Shown one piece after another: positions 28,902-38,021 of a stretch of DNA of 64,000 nucleotides. The DNA lies in contig CAIWTA010000046.1 of assembly GCA_903915465.1 (NCBI GenBank), positions 1 through 64,000 of the forward strand. Direction: 5' to 3'. The position numbers and the translations under genes are program-made. Origin of the DNA: an uncultured Bacteroidales bacterium (GTDB lineage: Bacteria; Bacteroidota; Bacteroidia; Bacteroidales; FEN-979). The notes beneath the pieces were generated by a model. The model worked only from the letters and a program-made list of their open reading frames with translations, had not been told where the DNA came from and did not search any database. How positions within the stretch are numbered: the stretch's first letter is position 1; each line of letters opens with the position of its first letter.

Positions 28902-28930
28902 TTGAATAATAAAAATCATTCCTATCTTTG
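28902..28930 (+). promoter_or_regulatory. Promoter for DUF5686 gene
   Basis: TATCTTTG at 28923-28930 is a perfect TAnnTTTG; TTG at 28902-28904 is 18 bases upstream. The start codon is at 28983, leaving a leader of about 45 bases. Confidence 0.55.
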
Positions 28931-28982
28931 AATTGTACTAAAATACCTGATTCTGCTTTCCAAAATCTTCAACTTCATCCGT

Positions 28983-31487
28983 ATGCATTTTAAATTCTTT
29001 GGTTTTATTCTGATTCTGTTGATGGCTGCAGGGCCTAGTGGCTTCAGCCAGGAATATTACAATATCTCCGGGAAGGTTATGGACTCAAAAACGCAGGAAC
29101 CCTTAGCGTTTGTAAATATAGTTATCAACAACAGTATGAATGGAGGAACTACTGACATTGATGGGAAATTTAAGCTCCAGTCTCCCGATAAAATCCTCTT
29201 CCTCCATCTTTCCTATGTTGGATTTAAACCACTGACTTATACTGTCGGACTCAAAACTGAAAATCTTCAGATCCAGATGATCAGGACGGAAATCGAGCTC
29301 AAGGAAGTAGAGATCCTCCCCGGTATTAATCCGGCACACCGGATCATCAGAAATGCAATTGAAAACCGCGAAAACAACGACCCGGAAAAGTTGAGGTCCT
29401 TTTCGTATACTTCTTATGAAAAAGTAGTTTTCACGGTAGATTCTGCTTCAGCAGATGGCGGTGTTCAAAAAGATTCTACCAAAAAAGAGAAAAGAGTTGT
29501 TATTTATTCGAGCGAAAAAGGAGTTCCTGATTCTGTCAGAAAATCCATGGTGGATTCAAGTGAGATGTTTCTCGCCAAATTTTTAAGTCAGCAGTACCTG
29601 TTCCTGATGGAGAATGTGACCAAAAGGAAATTTCTGGCTCCTGAGAGGAACTATAATCAGGTGATTGCAACCCGGATGTCGGGATTTAAAGATCCGATTT
29701 TTGTTTTTCTGACAACCCAGATTCAATCATTTTCTTTTTACAAACCTTTTATTTCAATCTTTCAGAGTACATATATCAACCCAATCAGCAGCGGAAGTCT
29801 CAATAAGTACTTTTTTAAACTTGAGGATACGATTTATTCCGGGAAAGACACGGTTTTTATCATCTCTTTCCGGCCACACAGAGGAACAAACTTCGATGGA
29901 TTAAAGGGTGTGATTTCCATCAGCACGCATGGATGGGCGATCCAGAATGTGATTGCTGAGCCTTACAACAAAAGCCAGGCCATTCAAATCAAGATCCAGC
30001 AGATGTACAAATTGTTTGAAGGAGAACACTGGTTTCCTATCCAGCTGAATTCTGATGTAACATTACAGATGCTGTCAATTGGTCAGCATCAAGTGATCGC
30101 CAAAGGAAGGAGTTATATCCGGGATATTGTTCTCAATCCGGAGCTGGTCCGAAAAGAATTCAACCACCTTGATGTGGAAGTCGATAAGGCCGCAACTGAG
30201 CGTGATGAAGGATTCTGGAACGAATACCGGACTGACAGCCTGACGGTAAAAGACAGAAAAACTTATCAGGTCATTGACAGTCTTGGAAAAGAGGCCAACC
30301 TCGACAAAAAGGCCAAATCTTTGCAGACATTGCTCTCTGGTCGGATTCCATGGAAGATCATTGATTTTGATATCAACCGGATACTGGGTTACAACACCTA
30401 CGAGGGTTTGATCCTGGGATTGGGCATTCATACAAATGACCGGCTTTCCGAATGGTTTAAAATCGGTGGATTTTACCAGTATTCCTTTGCGATCTCGACA
30501 TCCAAATATGGTGGTGATGTAAGATTTTTACTCAACCGCCGTAACGATGTCACAATCAGGGGTGGGTATTCTTACGACCTGATCGAATCCGGCGGAGTCA
30601 GATTTTTTGATGACTACGAATCCATCCTGGGGGGAAATTTCAGGCCTCTTTTTCTCAAAAAGCTTGACCGCACTGAGAATGAGAACATCTCACTTACTTT
30701 CCGTGCACGAAAATACTGGTTGTTTAATGTCGGGATCTCAAGATCATTTAAACGTACAACCACCGACGATCTTGTCCTGAACGTGGGGAATGTCACAGTT
30801 CTTGAAAATGAATTTCACTTTACAGAGCTGACGGCAGCGCTAAAGTGGGCCTATGGCGAAAAATTCATTCAGACAATCCATAATAAAATCTCGCTGGGAA
30901 CAAAGTATCCTGTGGTCTGGCTGCAATATACCAGGGGAATTAAAGATTTCCTGGACGGACAATTCGATTACAACCGTGTGGACATGAAGATCCGAAAGAC
31001 TTTTAAAATAAAATTTCTTGGCAAACTTACTGTCCAGGTAGCCGGAGGTTATATTGATCAGGCGATTCCTGCCTGCAACCTTTATTACGCGCCGGCAAGT
31101 TTCAGGACTTTTACGCTTTATTCTCCTTATAGTTTTACAACGATGAGGATGAATGAGTTTCTCTCAAACAAGTATGCTTCACTCTTTATTTATCACGATT
31201 TCGGATACTTGCTATACAAAGGGAGAAAATGGTTCCATCCGGAATTTGCCCTGGCGCAGAGCGTAGGGTTCAGCTGGCTCGATCATCCTGAGAATTATAT
31301 CAATGCACAGGGATCTCAACGATCCATGGATCTGGGATACTATGAATCCGGAATTCTGATCAATAACCTGATCAACCTGAGAGTTTACAAGGTCGGTGCA
31401 GGCGCCTTCTATCGTTGGGGACCTTATTCATTCGAATGGGCTGGCAACAACTTCTCTTATATGTTAAGTATCGTCTTCCCGTTCTGA
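28983..31487 (+). CDS. DUF5686 outer-membrane protein with carboxypeptidase-regulatory-like domain
   Basis: 834 aa. Signal peptide ends at GFSQ; a carboxypeptidase-regulatory-like beta domain follows (ISGKVMDSKTQEPLAFVNI, DIDGKFKL), then the long DUF5686 part with many alternating beta stretches and a terminal aromatic strand ending YMLSIVFPF, typical of an outer-membrane barrel. The family resembles TonB-system or adhesion-type barrels of Bacteroidota, with no established function. Followed by an AI-2E permease with its own promoter. Confidence 0.85.
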   Translation: MHFKFFGFILILLMAAGPSGFSQEYYNISGKVMDSKTQEPLAFVNIVINNSMNGGTTDIDGKFKLQSPDKILFLHLSYVGFKPLTYTVGLKTENLQIQMIRTEIELKEVEILPGINPAHRIIRNAIENRENNDPEKLRSFSYTSYEKVVFTVDSASADGGVQKDSTKKEKRVVIYSSEKGVPDSVRKSMVDSSEMFLAKFLSQQYLFLMENVTKRKFLAPERNYNQVIATRMSGFKDPIFVFLTTQIQSFSFYKPFISIFQSTYINPISSGSLNKYFFKLEDTIYSGKDTVFIISFRPHRGTNFDGLKGVISISTHGWAIQNVIAEPYNKSQAIQIKIQQMYKLFEGEHWFPIQLNSDVTLQMLSIGQHQVIAKGRSYIRDIVLNPELVRKEFNHLDVEVDKAATERDEGFWNEYRTDSLTVKDRKTYQVIDSLGKEANLDKKAKSLQTLLSGRIPWKIIDFDINRILGYNTYEGLILGLGIHTNDRLSEWFKIGGFYQYSFAISTSKYGGDVRFLLNRRNDVTIRGGYSYDLIESGGVRFFDDYESILGGNFRPLFLKKLDRTENENISLTFRARKYWLFNVGISRSFKRTTTDDLVLNVGNVTVLENEFHFTELTAALKWAYGEKFIQTIHNKISLGTKYPVVWLQYTRGIKDFLDGQFDYNRVDMKIRKTFKIKFLGKLTVQVAGGYIDQAIPACNLYYAPASFRTFTLYSPYSFTTMRMNEFLSNKYASLFIYHDFGYLLYKGRKWFHPEFALAQSVGFSWLDHPENYINAQGSQRSMDLGYYESGILINNLINLRVYKVGAGAFYRWGPYSFEWAGNNFSYMLSIVFPF

Positions 31488-31499
31488 TCTCAAAATCTA

Positions 31500-31530
31500 T
31501 TGACAGTTGCATTATTTTCAACTACGTTTG
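31500..31530 (+). promoter_or_regulatory. Promoter for AI-2E family permease
   Basis: TACGTTTG at 31523-31530 with TTG at 31500-31502, exactly 20 bases apart: an excellent match to the Bacteroidota consensus. The ATG at 31549 follows 18 bases later. Confidence 0.65.
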
Positions 31531-31548
31531 TATTAAAAAAGAAAGCTT

Positions 31549-32658
31549 ATGAGCGAGCTCTATGCAAAGAACAAATTGTTCTTCCTGATCCTTATCTTGG
31601 GAGTAACCGGATTTTTAGCCTGGTATTTTCTTGAAATCATCATTTGCATCCTTGTAGCTGGAGTCATTTCTATTATCGGATATCCATTGGTTGAATTTTT
31701 CGACAAGGTTAAAATAGGGAAAGTCAGATCTCCACACGCTCTGAGTTCAATCCTAACCCTTTTGATTATCATCATTTTCTTTTGTGCACTCTTAAGTTTT
31801 TTCGTTCCGCTAATCATTCGTGAAGCCTCGATCATCTCTGCCATCGATGGAAAAAAATTGGTGGAATTCTATGCCAAAGAGATCCATTGGCTGGAATATA
31901 ACATGACTCAATTGGGGATCATTAAAAAAGGAGCAACGATCGAAACAATTCTCAAGGTGAATATCTCAAAGGTCCTTGATCTGGGAATTTTTACAAACAT
32001 CATTTCCCGCATACTTTCTTTCACCGGAACTTTTTTCTTTAATGCTTTCACCATCCTGTTCCTGTCGTTTTTCTTTCTTTTCGACAATAAAATGCTGCCC
32101 CGGTTCATCCTGTTGCTGATCCCTGAAAAGTATGCCGAACAAACACGTAATGTAATGTCAAAAAGCAAGAAACTTCTTTCACGCTATTTCCTCGGGCTTA
32201 TTCTCAATGTCCTGGTGATGATGATCTCATACACAATTGCGCTGAGTATTGTTGGTGCAAAAGGAGCAATCGTCATCGCGTTTTTTGCCGGAATTGTCAA
32301 TATCATTCCATACATTGGTCCGATTATCGGTGTGATCATGGGAATATTACTCGGGGTGACAGGCATGGTCAGTGAAGGATTGTATGGCGGGATCTGGTCA
32401 ATGGCTTTGAATATTGGCATTGCAATGACAACAGTCATCCTCCTTGATAACTTCATTTACGGTCCTTTGATACAGGGCAGAAGCGTGAAAGTCCATCCGG
32501 TTGAAATTTTCCTTGTGATTATTGCAGCAGGCAGCGTTGGCGGGATTCCGACGATGATCATTGCCGTCCCTTCTTATGCTTTCCTTCGAATCGTTGCCGG
32601 CGAATTCCTCAGTCAATTCCGGCTGGTTCAGTCGTGGACGAAAAAGGGTGAGGAATAA
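31549..32658 (+). CDS. AI-2E/PerM family permease
   Basis: 369 aa inner-membrane protein with about eight helices. The family signature is in the C-terminal half: FFAGIVNIIPYIGPIIGVIMG and VHPVEIFLVIIAAGSVGGIPTMIIAVP. Members range from putative autoinducer exporters to Na+/H+ antiporters; the substrate cannot be told. Followed by the YtxH/holin-like trio after 45 bases. Confidence 0.88.
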   Translation: MSELYAKNKLFFLILILGVTGFLAWYFLEIIICILVAGVISIIGYPLVEFFDKVKIGKVRSPHALSSILTLLIIIIFFCALLSFFVPLIIREASIISAIDGKKLVEFYAKEIHWLEYNMTQLGIIKKGATIETILKVNISKVLDLGIFTNIISRILSFTGTFFFNAFTILFLSFFFLFDNKMLPRFILLLIPEKYAEQTRNVMSKSKKLLSRYFLGLILNVLVMMISYTIALSIVGAKGAIVIAFFAGIVNIIPYIGPIIGVIMGILLGVTGMVSEGLYGGIWSMALNIGIAMTTVILLDNFIYGPLIQGRSVKVHPVEIFLVIIAAGSVGGIPTMIIAVPSYAFLRIVAGEFLSQFRLVQSWTKKGEE

Positions 32659-32703
32659 TAATCAAAAATGATCGTTAACTTCGTACTATGTAAATCTAAG
32701 TTT

Positions 32704-32943
32704 ATGGCAAATAAAAGTTCCAAACTATTATTGGCCGGAGTGGCCGGCATTGTTGCCGGAGTGGCACTCGGGATATTGTTCGCCCCGGCCCGGGGTTCCA
32801 AAACCAGAAAACGCCTGAAGAAAGGGATCGAGGAAATGTCTGGAATGGAAGGAAAGGATTTTTCTGAAAAACTCAAATCTTTTACATCCATCTTTTCATC
32901 AAAGAAAGAGGATAAAGAAGACGAGGAATCTTCAACTTTATAA
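32704..32943 (+). CDS. YtxH-domain protein
   Basis: 79 aa. ATG at 32704 chosen over 32668 because it starts MANKSSKLLLAGVAGIVAG, the family beginning: one glycine-rich hydrophobic helix, then GILFAPARGSKTRKRLKKG, the basic YtxH signature, and an acidic Lys/Glu tail. Small membrane-associated protein of unknown role, often stress-induced. First of three small genes that look like an operon (9-base gap, then a 17-base overlap). Confidence 0.85.
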   Translation: MANKSSKLLLAGVAGIVAGVALGILFAPARGSKTRKRLKKGIEEMSGMEGKDFSEKLKSFTSIFSSKKEDKEDEESSTL

Positions 32944-32952
32944 TTTCGACCT

Positions 32953-33324
32953 ATGGAATCCAAAAAAATCTCAGATAATTTTTCCGAAATAACGGAGAAC
33001 ATTAAAGAATACGTTAATCTGAAGATCGACATTCTGAAACTCACACTCACTGAAAAGTTCGCCCGCCTGGCTTCTTTTATTGTGATCATGCTGATCTTTT
33101 TTATCATTTTCCTGTTTTTTTCTCTGTTCGTTTCGCTGGCTTTCATCTTCTGGTTCCGTGACCATGCCGGCCCGGCATACATCGGAGCCCTTATTGTAGC
33201 CGCATTTTATCTCATCCTGGGAGGATTGATATATCTCTTGCGAAATACTCTTTTTATTAATCCTTTGGTCGCACAGTTATCACAAATTCTATTAGAGGAG
33301 GACACCAATGAAAATGAATCATAA
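32953..33324 (+). CDS. Holin-X-like (phage holin superfamily) membrane protein
   Basis: 123 aa with a helical amphipathic N-terminus (NFSEITENIKEYVNLKIDILKLTLTEK), then two strong hydrophobic helices around residues 35-60 and 72-95. Matches the pattern of the 'phage holin family / putative Holin-X' proteins found next to YtxH genes in bacterial chromosomes. Despite the name, nothing here suggests a phage. Probably involved in envelope stress; inferred only. Confidence 0.75.
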   Translation: MESKKISDNFSEITENIKEYVNLKIDILKLTLTEKFARLASFIVIMLIFFIIFLFFSLFVSLAFIFWFRDHAGPAYIGALIVAAFYLILGGLIYLLRNTLFINPLVAQLSQILLEEDTNENES

Positions 33325-33631
33325 ACCTCATCATAAAATACGCAAGCTTAGTACACTTCATGAATTGGAGCTTGAAAAAGTCCGGCTGAAATTTGAAGCG
33401 CTGAAGAAAGAAGATCAGATAAAAGACAATTACAGAAACATTGTTGATGCACTTTCTTTCAGGAATTTACTCCAGCATTTGTCAAATGAAATTTCTACGA
33501 CAACATCAGCTGTTTCGACAGCTTTTTCAGTCGGAAAAAATCTTCTCGAAAAGTTTAAAAAGAAGAAAAAAAACAAGGATAAAATAACGACAATTTCTCC
33601 GCCAATCACTGAGATAGATGTTGTTGAATAG
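33308..33631 (+). CDS. Hypothetical basic helical protein
   Basis: 107 aa (or 105 from the next ATG at 33314), overlapping the previous gene by 17 bases, which implies translational coupling. The first 60 residues are strongly charged and helical (HELELEKVRLKFEALKKEDQIKDNY), then a Ser/Thr-rich stretch and a long lysine run (KKKKKNKDK). Not recognised by family. Third member of the YtxH/holin-like unit; a cytoplasmic partner of the two membrane proteins is plausible. Confidence 0.7.
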   Translation: MKMNHKPHHKIRKLSTLHELELEKVRLKFEALKKEDQIKDNYRNIVDALSFRNLLQHLSNEISTTTSAVSTAFSVGKNLLEKFKKKKKNKDKITTISPPITEIDVVE

Positions 33632-33670
33632 CTTCAAAATTTATCATTCACCTTCCATAATTCGTGCTTT

Positions 33671-34669
33671 TTGCTGATCAGAAAGTCATTCAATCTCCTT
33701 CAAATCATCTTGGGATATTTTTTATCGAGGATTACCCGAAATGTCATTCATTGGGGAAATCCTGTCAGCATATCTATAGAACCAACCAATTCATGCAATC
33801 TCCATTGCCCGGAATGTCCCAGCGGACAGCGGATTCTCACAAGAAAGAAGGGTTTTATTGAAGACAGTCTTTTCAACAAAATTATATCAGCGGTTTCCGG
33901 CAGGCTGTTCTTCCTGACCTTCTATTTCCAGGGCGAACCCTATCTCCACCCCGGTTTTACAAAAATGGTCAAAATTGCAAAATTGAAAAAGATCCGTGTC
34001 AGTACCTCTACAAACGGTCATTTTCTGAATTCTGAAAATGCAAATTCAACAGTACAATCAGGTCTCGACAAGCTGATTATCTCATTGGATGGCACTGATC
34101 CTGATACTTATTCTTCTTATCGTATCGGTGGTTCATTTGATAAAGTAATTGAAGGAATCCATGAGATAGTCCGGCAAAAAAAAGAGGTTGGATCGTCAAA
34201 ACCTAAGATAATACTGCAATTCCTAGTTCTGAAGACCAATGAACATCAAATAGCTGAAGTAAAAATTCTCGGCCACCGTTTAGGTGTTGATGCTGTGGAA
34301 ATTAAGACAGCTCAGTTTTACGATTTTGAGAATGGGAATCCACTCATGCCAGTTAATCACCGGCATTGCCGTTATGTTTCCACAGAAACAAGATCCGGGA
34401 AAAACATTTATCACATACGGAACCAGATGCCACGCCATTGTTTTCGTATGTGGAGCTCATGTGTGATTACGTGGGATGGAGATGTAGTTCCTTGTTGCTA
34501 CGACAAAGATGCAAAATACAGGATGGGTAATTTAGCTGATAAATCCTTTGATGAAATCTGGAAAAGTGAAAAATACCGTGAATTCCGCCGTAAGATCCTG
34601 CATTCCCGCGAAACCATTGATATTTGCAGAAATTGTTCAGAAGGAATTGGGATTACCAGAATAATCTAA
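33671..34669 (+). CDS. Radical SAM/SPASM-domain protein
   Basis: 332 aa. The SAM-binding cluster is CNLHCPEC (CX3CX2C), preceded by ISIEPTNS. At the C-terminus a SPASM region has cysteines for an auxiliary cluster: CFRMWSSCVITWDGDVVPCCYDKDAKYRMGN and CRNCSEG. The earliest start in frame is TTG at 33671; the upstream in-frame stop is at 33629, and no ATG lies before the cluster, so TTG or a nearby rare codon must be used. SPASM proteins modify peptides or sugars; no precursor peptide or glycosyltransferase gene is adjacent. Confidence 0.83.
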   Translation: MLIRKSFNLLQIILGYFLSRITRNVIHWGNPVSISIEPTNSCNLHCPECPSGQRILTRKKGFIEDSLFNKIISAVSGRLFFLTFYFQGEPYLHPGFTKMVKIAKLKKIRVSTSTNGHFLNSENANSTVQSGLDKLIISLDGTDPDTYSSYRIGGSFDKVIEGIHEIVRQKKEVGSSKPKIILQFLVLKTNEHQIAEVKILGHRLGVDAVEIKTAQFYDFENGNPLMPVNHRHCRYVSTETRSGKNIYHIRNQMPRHCFRMWSSCVITWDGDVVPCCYDKDAKYRMGNLADKSFDEIWKSEKYREFRRKILHSRETIDICRNCSEGIGITRII

Positions 34670-34675
34670 ACTATA

Positions 34676-34718
34676 CTCATCAACTCATCAACTCATCAAC
34701 TCATCAACTTATCAACTC
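34676..34718. repeat. CATCAACT octamer array
   Basis: Five units of CATCAACT (last one TATCAACT) between the radical SAM stop at 34669 and the cutC start at 34733. It is the only octamer array oriented with CATCAACT on the sense strand of the preceding gene. Confidence 0.9.
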
Positions 34719-34732
34719 TTAAATTACAAAAA

Positions 34733-35473
34733 ATGATCCTCGAAGCATGTGTGAATTCAGCCATTTCTGCTGTCGAAGCGGAGCATGGCGGCGCCGACCG
34801 GGTTGAATTATGTGAAAACATGGCGGATGGCGGATGTACTCCCGGTTATGGTTCAATTCTGTTTGCCAGGAAACAGCTAAAGATTGATTTATTCGTGATG
34901 ATACGTCCAAGGGGCGCGGATTTTCTCTATTCTGCAGGGGAATTTGAGATCATGAAAAACGACATTCGTATGGTAAAAAAATCGGGTGCCAACGGGGTTG
35001 TTTTTGGTATCCTGAACCCGAGTGGTGCGATTGATAAAACCCGGATGGAAATACTGTCAGAACTGTCGCGCCCAATGAGCATAACTTGTCACCGGGCCTT
35101 CGATATGACGGCAGATCCATTTCAGGCCATGGAAGATCTCATAAATTTAGGTATCAACAGGATCCTGACATCCGGGCAACGTGAAAACGCATTGCTTGGA
35201 GCATCACTTATCAAAAACCTGATCAGCAAGGCAAAAGGAAGAATTTGCATAATGCCCGGCGGCGGAATAAAAGAACATAATATCAAAGAAGTAATAACCA
35301 CCACAGGTGCAAATGAATTTCATGTGTATCTCCCAAAATCTGTTCATTCCCAAATGACCTTCACCAGGCCGAATATTAACATGGGAAGAACTAATTCCCG
35401 GGAATACGAGTCAACGATCATTGACACGGAAAGGATCAAAAGAGTGAAAGAAATAATTAAGATGAATTCCTAA
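34733..35473 (+). CDS. cutC: CutC family protein
   Basis: 246 aa TIM-barrel protein, full length. The N-terminus LEACVNSAISAVEAEHGGADRVELCENMADGGCTPGYG and ITCHRAFDM, RILTSGQ, IMPGGGI are CutC signatures. Originally linked to copper homeostasis in E. coli, a role later questioned; in Bacteroidota it often sits near glycan enzymes, as here with GH20. Starts 14 bases after the octamer array. Confidence 0.93.
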   Translation: MILEACVNSAISAVEAEHGGADRVELCENMADGGCTPGYGSILFARKQLKIDLFVMIRPRGADFLYSAGEFEIMKNDIRMVKKSGANGVVFGILNPSGAIDKTRMEILSELSRPMSITCHRAFDMTADPFQAMEDLINLGINRILTSGQRENALLGASLIKNLISKAKGRICIMPGGGIKEHNIKEVITTTGANEFHVYLPKSVHSQMTFTRPNINMGRTNSREYESTIIDTERIKRVKEIIKMNS

Positions 35474-35479
35474 TGTAAG

Positions 35480-35487
35480 TAAGTTTG
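35480..35487 (+). promoter_or_regulatory. -7 element upstream of hexosaminidase gene
   Basis: TAAGTTTG, 31 bases before the ATG. No clear -33 TTG at the right distance, so the promoter is weakly supported. Confidence 0.4.
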
Positions 35488-35518
35488 CAACCTTTTCACC
35501 ACTAAAACTGTTCGAACA

Positions 35519-37867
35519 ATGAAAGGAAAAATACTGATTATCCTGATCTGCATTTTGTGTTCATTTTCTGCCGGAGCAACCGGAAATTCTGTGATCAATA
35601 TTGTTCCAAAACCTGCAAAAATGAAAATTTTTCAGGGGAATTGTGAACTCAGGGAGAAGATGGAAATATGTTATCAATCGACTAATCCTGAGCTAGCGCA
35701 GATTGCCAGGTTTTTTACTGATCGTGTCCTTCTTGCAGGAGGTCCTTCATTAAATATCACCAGTCAACCCAACGAATCCAAAAAGAAACCGGAGATCTTT
35801 ATAACCATAAAGGTCGGACAGCTTCCAGCAGAAGGTTACAAACTGGTTGTGAAAAGCAACAGTATTCTGATCACCGGTGGTAGTGAAGCAGGTGTTTTTT
35901 ATGGCATACAGACGTTGTTACAACTTTTACCAGCAGAAGTGTTTGGAAAAGGAACCAGTAAGTCAAATATAAGGTGGATCGTTCCTTGTGTCGAAATTAA
36001 AGATCAACCGCGATATTCCTACCGGGGTATGCATCTTGATGTTTCCCGTCATTTTTTCCCCAAAGAATTTATCAAAAGATACATAGACCTGATGTCGATG
36101 TATAAAATGAATACTTTTCACTGGCATCTGACGGATGATAACGGATGGAGAATTGAAATTAAGAAATATCCGAAACTCACGCAGATCGGGGCCTGGCATG
36201 TAGACCGTGAAAATCTGCCATGGAAAGAGCGCCCGCCGCAACAAACCGGTGAAAAAGCAACATATGGCGGTTATTATACACAGGATGAAATCAGGGAAAT
36301 TGTTGTTTATGCAAAAGAACGATTTGTTACTGTGATTCCTGAAATAGAAATGCCGGCTCATTCGCTGGAAGTGCTGGCCGCCTACCCGCAATTGTCGTGT
36401 ACCGGAGGACCATTCACCGTGCCTCCCGGCAGCTACTGGCCAAACAATGATATTTTATGTGCAGGAAATGATTCAACTTTCACTTTTATTCAGGATGTCT
36501 TGTCTGAAGTGATCGCCCTCTTTCCTTCGGAATATATTCATATCGGCGGTGATGAAGCAGACAAAGCGCAATGGAAATTGTGTCCCAAATGCCAATTGAG
36601 GATAAAGAACGAAGGTCTGAAAGATGAAAAGGAATTACAAAGTTATTTTATTAAGAGAATTGAGAAATTCCTGATCTCGAAAAACCGGAAGATGATCGGG
36701 TGGGATGAAATTCTCGAAGGTGGCCTGGCACCTGAAGCTACCGTTATGTCTTGGCGAGGGGTAGAAGGAGGAATTTCAGCTGCAAAGCAAGGTCATGATG
36801 TGATTATGACACCAACAACATTTTGTTATTTCGACTATTACCAGGCAAATCCCAAAACAGAACCAAAGGCAATCGGTGGAATGCTGACCCTGAAAAAAGT
36901 CTATTCATTTGAACCAACACCGCGGGAATTGACCCATGATCAGGCAAAACATATTTTGGGTGCACAAGGAAATCTGTGGGCTGAATACATCCCTACCGAA
37001 GCACATGCCGAATATATGGCAATTCCCAGGATGCTTGCCCTGGCAGAAGTTGTATGGTCCCCAAAAATACAGAGAAACTGGCAAGATTTCCGTTCACGGA
37101 TCACAGCTCAGTTCAGAAAACTCGACCAGATGCATGTCAATTATTGCAAAGGATCTTTTAAGGTTGATGTCAGCACATATTTTGACAAAAAGCTCAATTC
37201 GCTTCAATGCAAACTCGAATCTGAACAACCGGATTGGCCGATAGTCTACACACTTGATGGAAATAATCCTGTGTCTAAATCTCCGGTTTATTCACAACCC
37301 TTCGAGATAAATAAAAATTGTTACATCAAAGCGGGAATATTTCGAGATAGTAATGCGGAAGATTCATTTACCGAACGCACCATTCTTAATCATCATGCCA
37401 TTGGAAAGAGAACCAATTACCTTCAGCCATACAGTTACAGGTACACAGGAGGTGGTGATGGCGCCCTTACAGATGGTCTTCGCGGTTCTTCCGATCATCG
37501 CGATGGAGGCTGGCAGGGATTTTTAGGAAATGATATGGAAGTTGTGATTGACCTGGGGAAAGTGGAACCTGTCAGGTCGGTTGCCATTACTTTTTTGCAG
37601 AATAATGCCAGTTGGATCTTTTTACCTGATTCTGTGATCTTTTCCTTATCTCCAAATGGCAAGAGATTTCATTCCATCAACGAAGTTGGAAATTCGATAA
37701 CCAAAAAAACCGACCGGCCGATCATCCAGGAATTCTCTCAGATTTTCCCTGATACTCCGGCAAGGTATATAAAAGTTCGCGCTAAGAATGCAGGTGTTTG
37801 TCCATCCTGGCATGAAGGCGCCGGGGAATCCTGCTGGGTGTTTGCAGATGAGATAGTGGTGTATTGA
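35519..37867 (+). CDS. Beta-N-acetylhexosaminidase (GH20) with discoidin-like C-terminus
   Basis: 782 aa exported enzyme releasing terminal N-acetylhexosamine. Signal peptide (ILIILICILCSFSAGA), GH20b alpha/beta domain to ~155, catalytic barrel with MHLDVSRHFF, FHWHLTDDNGWRIEI and the catalytic pair Asp345-Glu346 in HIGGDEADK. The C-terminal 250 residues hold a chitobiase-like beta part and a discoidin/F5-8-type sandwich (WQGFLGNDMEVVIDLG; ARYIKVRAKNAG) likely to bind glycan. Two bases after its stop an ATTTACGATTGG word begins, part of an inverted repeat. Confidence 0.93.
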   Translation: MKGKILIILICILCSFSAGATGNSVINIVPKPAKMKIFQGNCELREKMEICYQSTNPELAQIARFFTDRVLLAGGPSLNITSQPNESKKKPEIFITIKVGQLPAEGYKLVVKSNSILITGGSEAGVFYGIQTLLQLLPAEVFGKGTSKSNIRWIVPCVEIKDQPRYSYRGMHLDVSRHFFPKEFIKRYIDLMSMYKMNTFHWHLTDDNGWRIEIKKYPKLTQIGAWHVDRENLPWKERPPQQTGEKATYGGYYTQDEIREIVVYAKERFVTVIPEIEMPAHSLEVLAAYPQLSCTGGPFTVPPGSYWPNNDILCAGNDSTFTFIQDVLSEVIALFPSEYIHIGGDEADKAQWKLCPKCQLRIKNEGLKDEKELQSYFIKRIEKFLISKNRKMIGWDEILEGGLAPEATVMSWRGVEGGISAAKQGHDVIMTPTTFCYFDYYQANPKTEPKAIGGMLTLKKVYSFEPTPRELTHDQAKHILGAQGNLWAEYIPTEAHAEYMAIPRMLALAEVVWSPKIQRNWQDFRSRITAQFRKLDQMHVNYCKGSFKVDVSTYFDKKLNSLQCKLESEQPDWPIVYTLDGNNPVSKSPVYSQPFEINKNCYIKAGIFRDSNAEDSFTERTILNHHAIGKRTNYLQPYSYRYTGGGDGALTDGLRGSSDHRDGGWQGFLGNDMEVVIDLGKVEPVRSVAITFLQNNASWIFLPDSVIFSLSPNGKRFHSINEVGNSITKKTDRPIIQEFSQIFPDTPARYIKVRAKNAGVCPSWHEGAGESCWVFADEIVVY

Positions 37868-37870
37868 GAG

Positions 37871-37994
37871 AATTTACGATTGGACGATTTACGAATGAAG
37901 TTTGTTATTTACGATTTTATATTCCTATGAACTCACTTGATAAATTGTCAATCATTAACTTTAATCGTCAATCATAAATCGTCCAATCGTAAAT
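37871..37994. repeat. Long inverted repeat of ATTTACGATTGG words between convergent genes
   Basis: Left arm 37871-37899 and right arm 37965-37994 share ATTTACGATTGGACGATTTA as reverse complements without mismatch over 20 bases, and continue with few differences. Degenerate copies of the word (TTATTTACGATTTTAT, TAATCGTCAATC) lie in the loop. Both convergent genes (hexosaminidase and frr) therefore carry the same word in sense orientation right after their ends. Likely a bidirectional terminator-like structure. Confidence 0.8.
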
Positions 37995-38021
37995 AAGTAG
38001 GGTTTCTTCTTCTTTGCAGTG

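Noticed and set aside
32953-33324. Prophage remnant from the holin-like protein
   Set aside because: No other phage gene nearby; the protein belongs to a chromosomal family found with YtxH.
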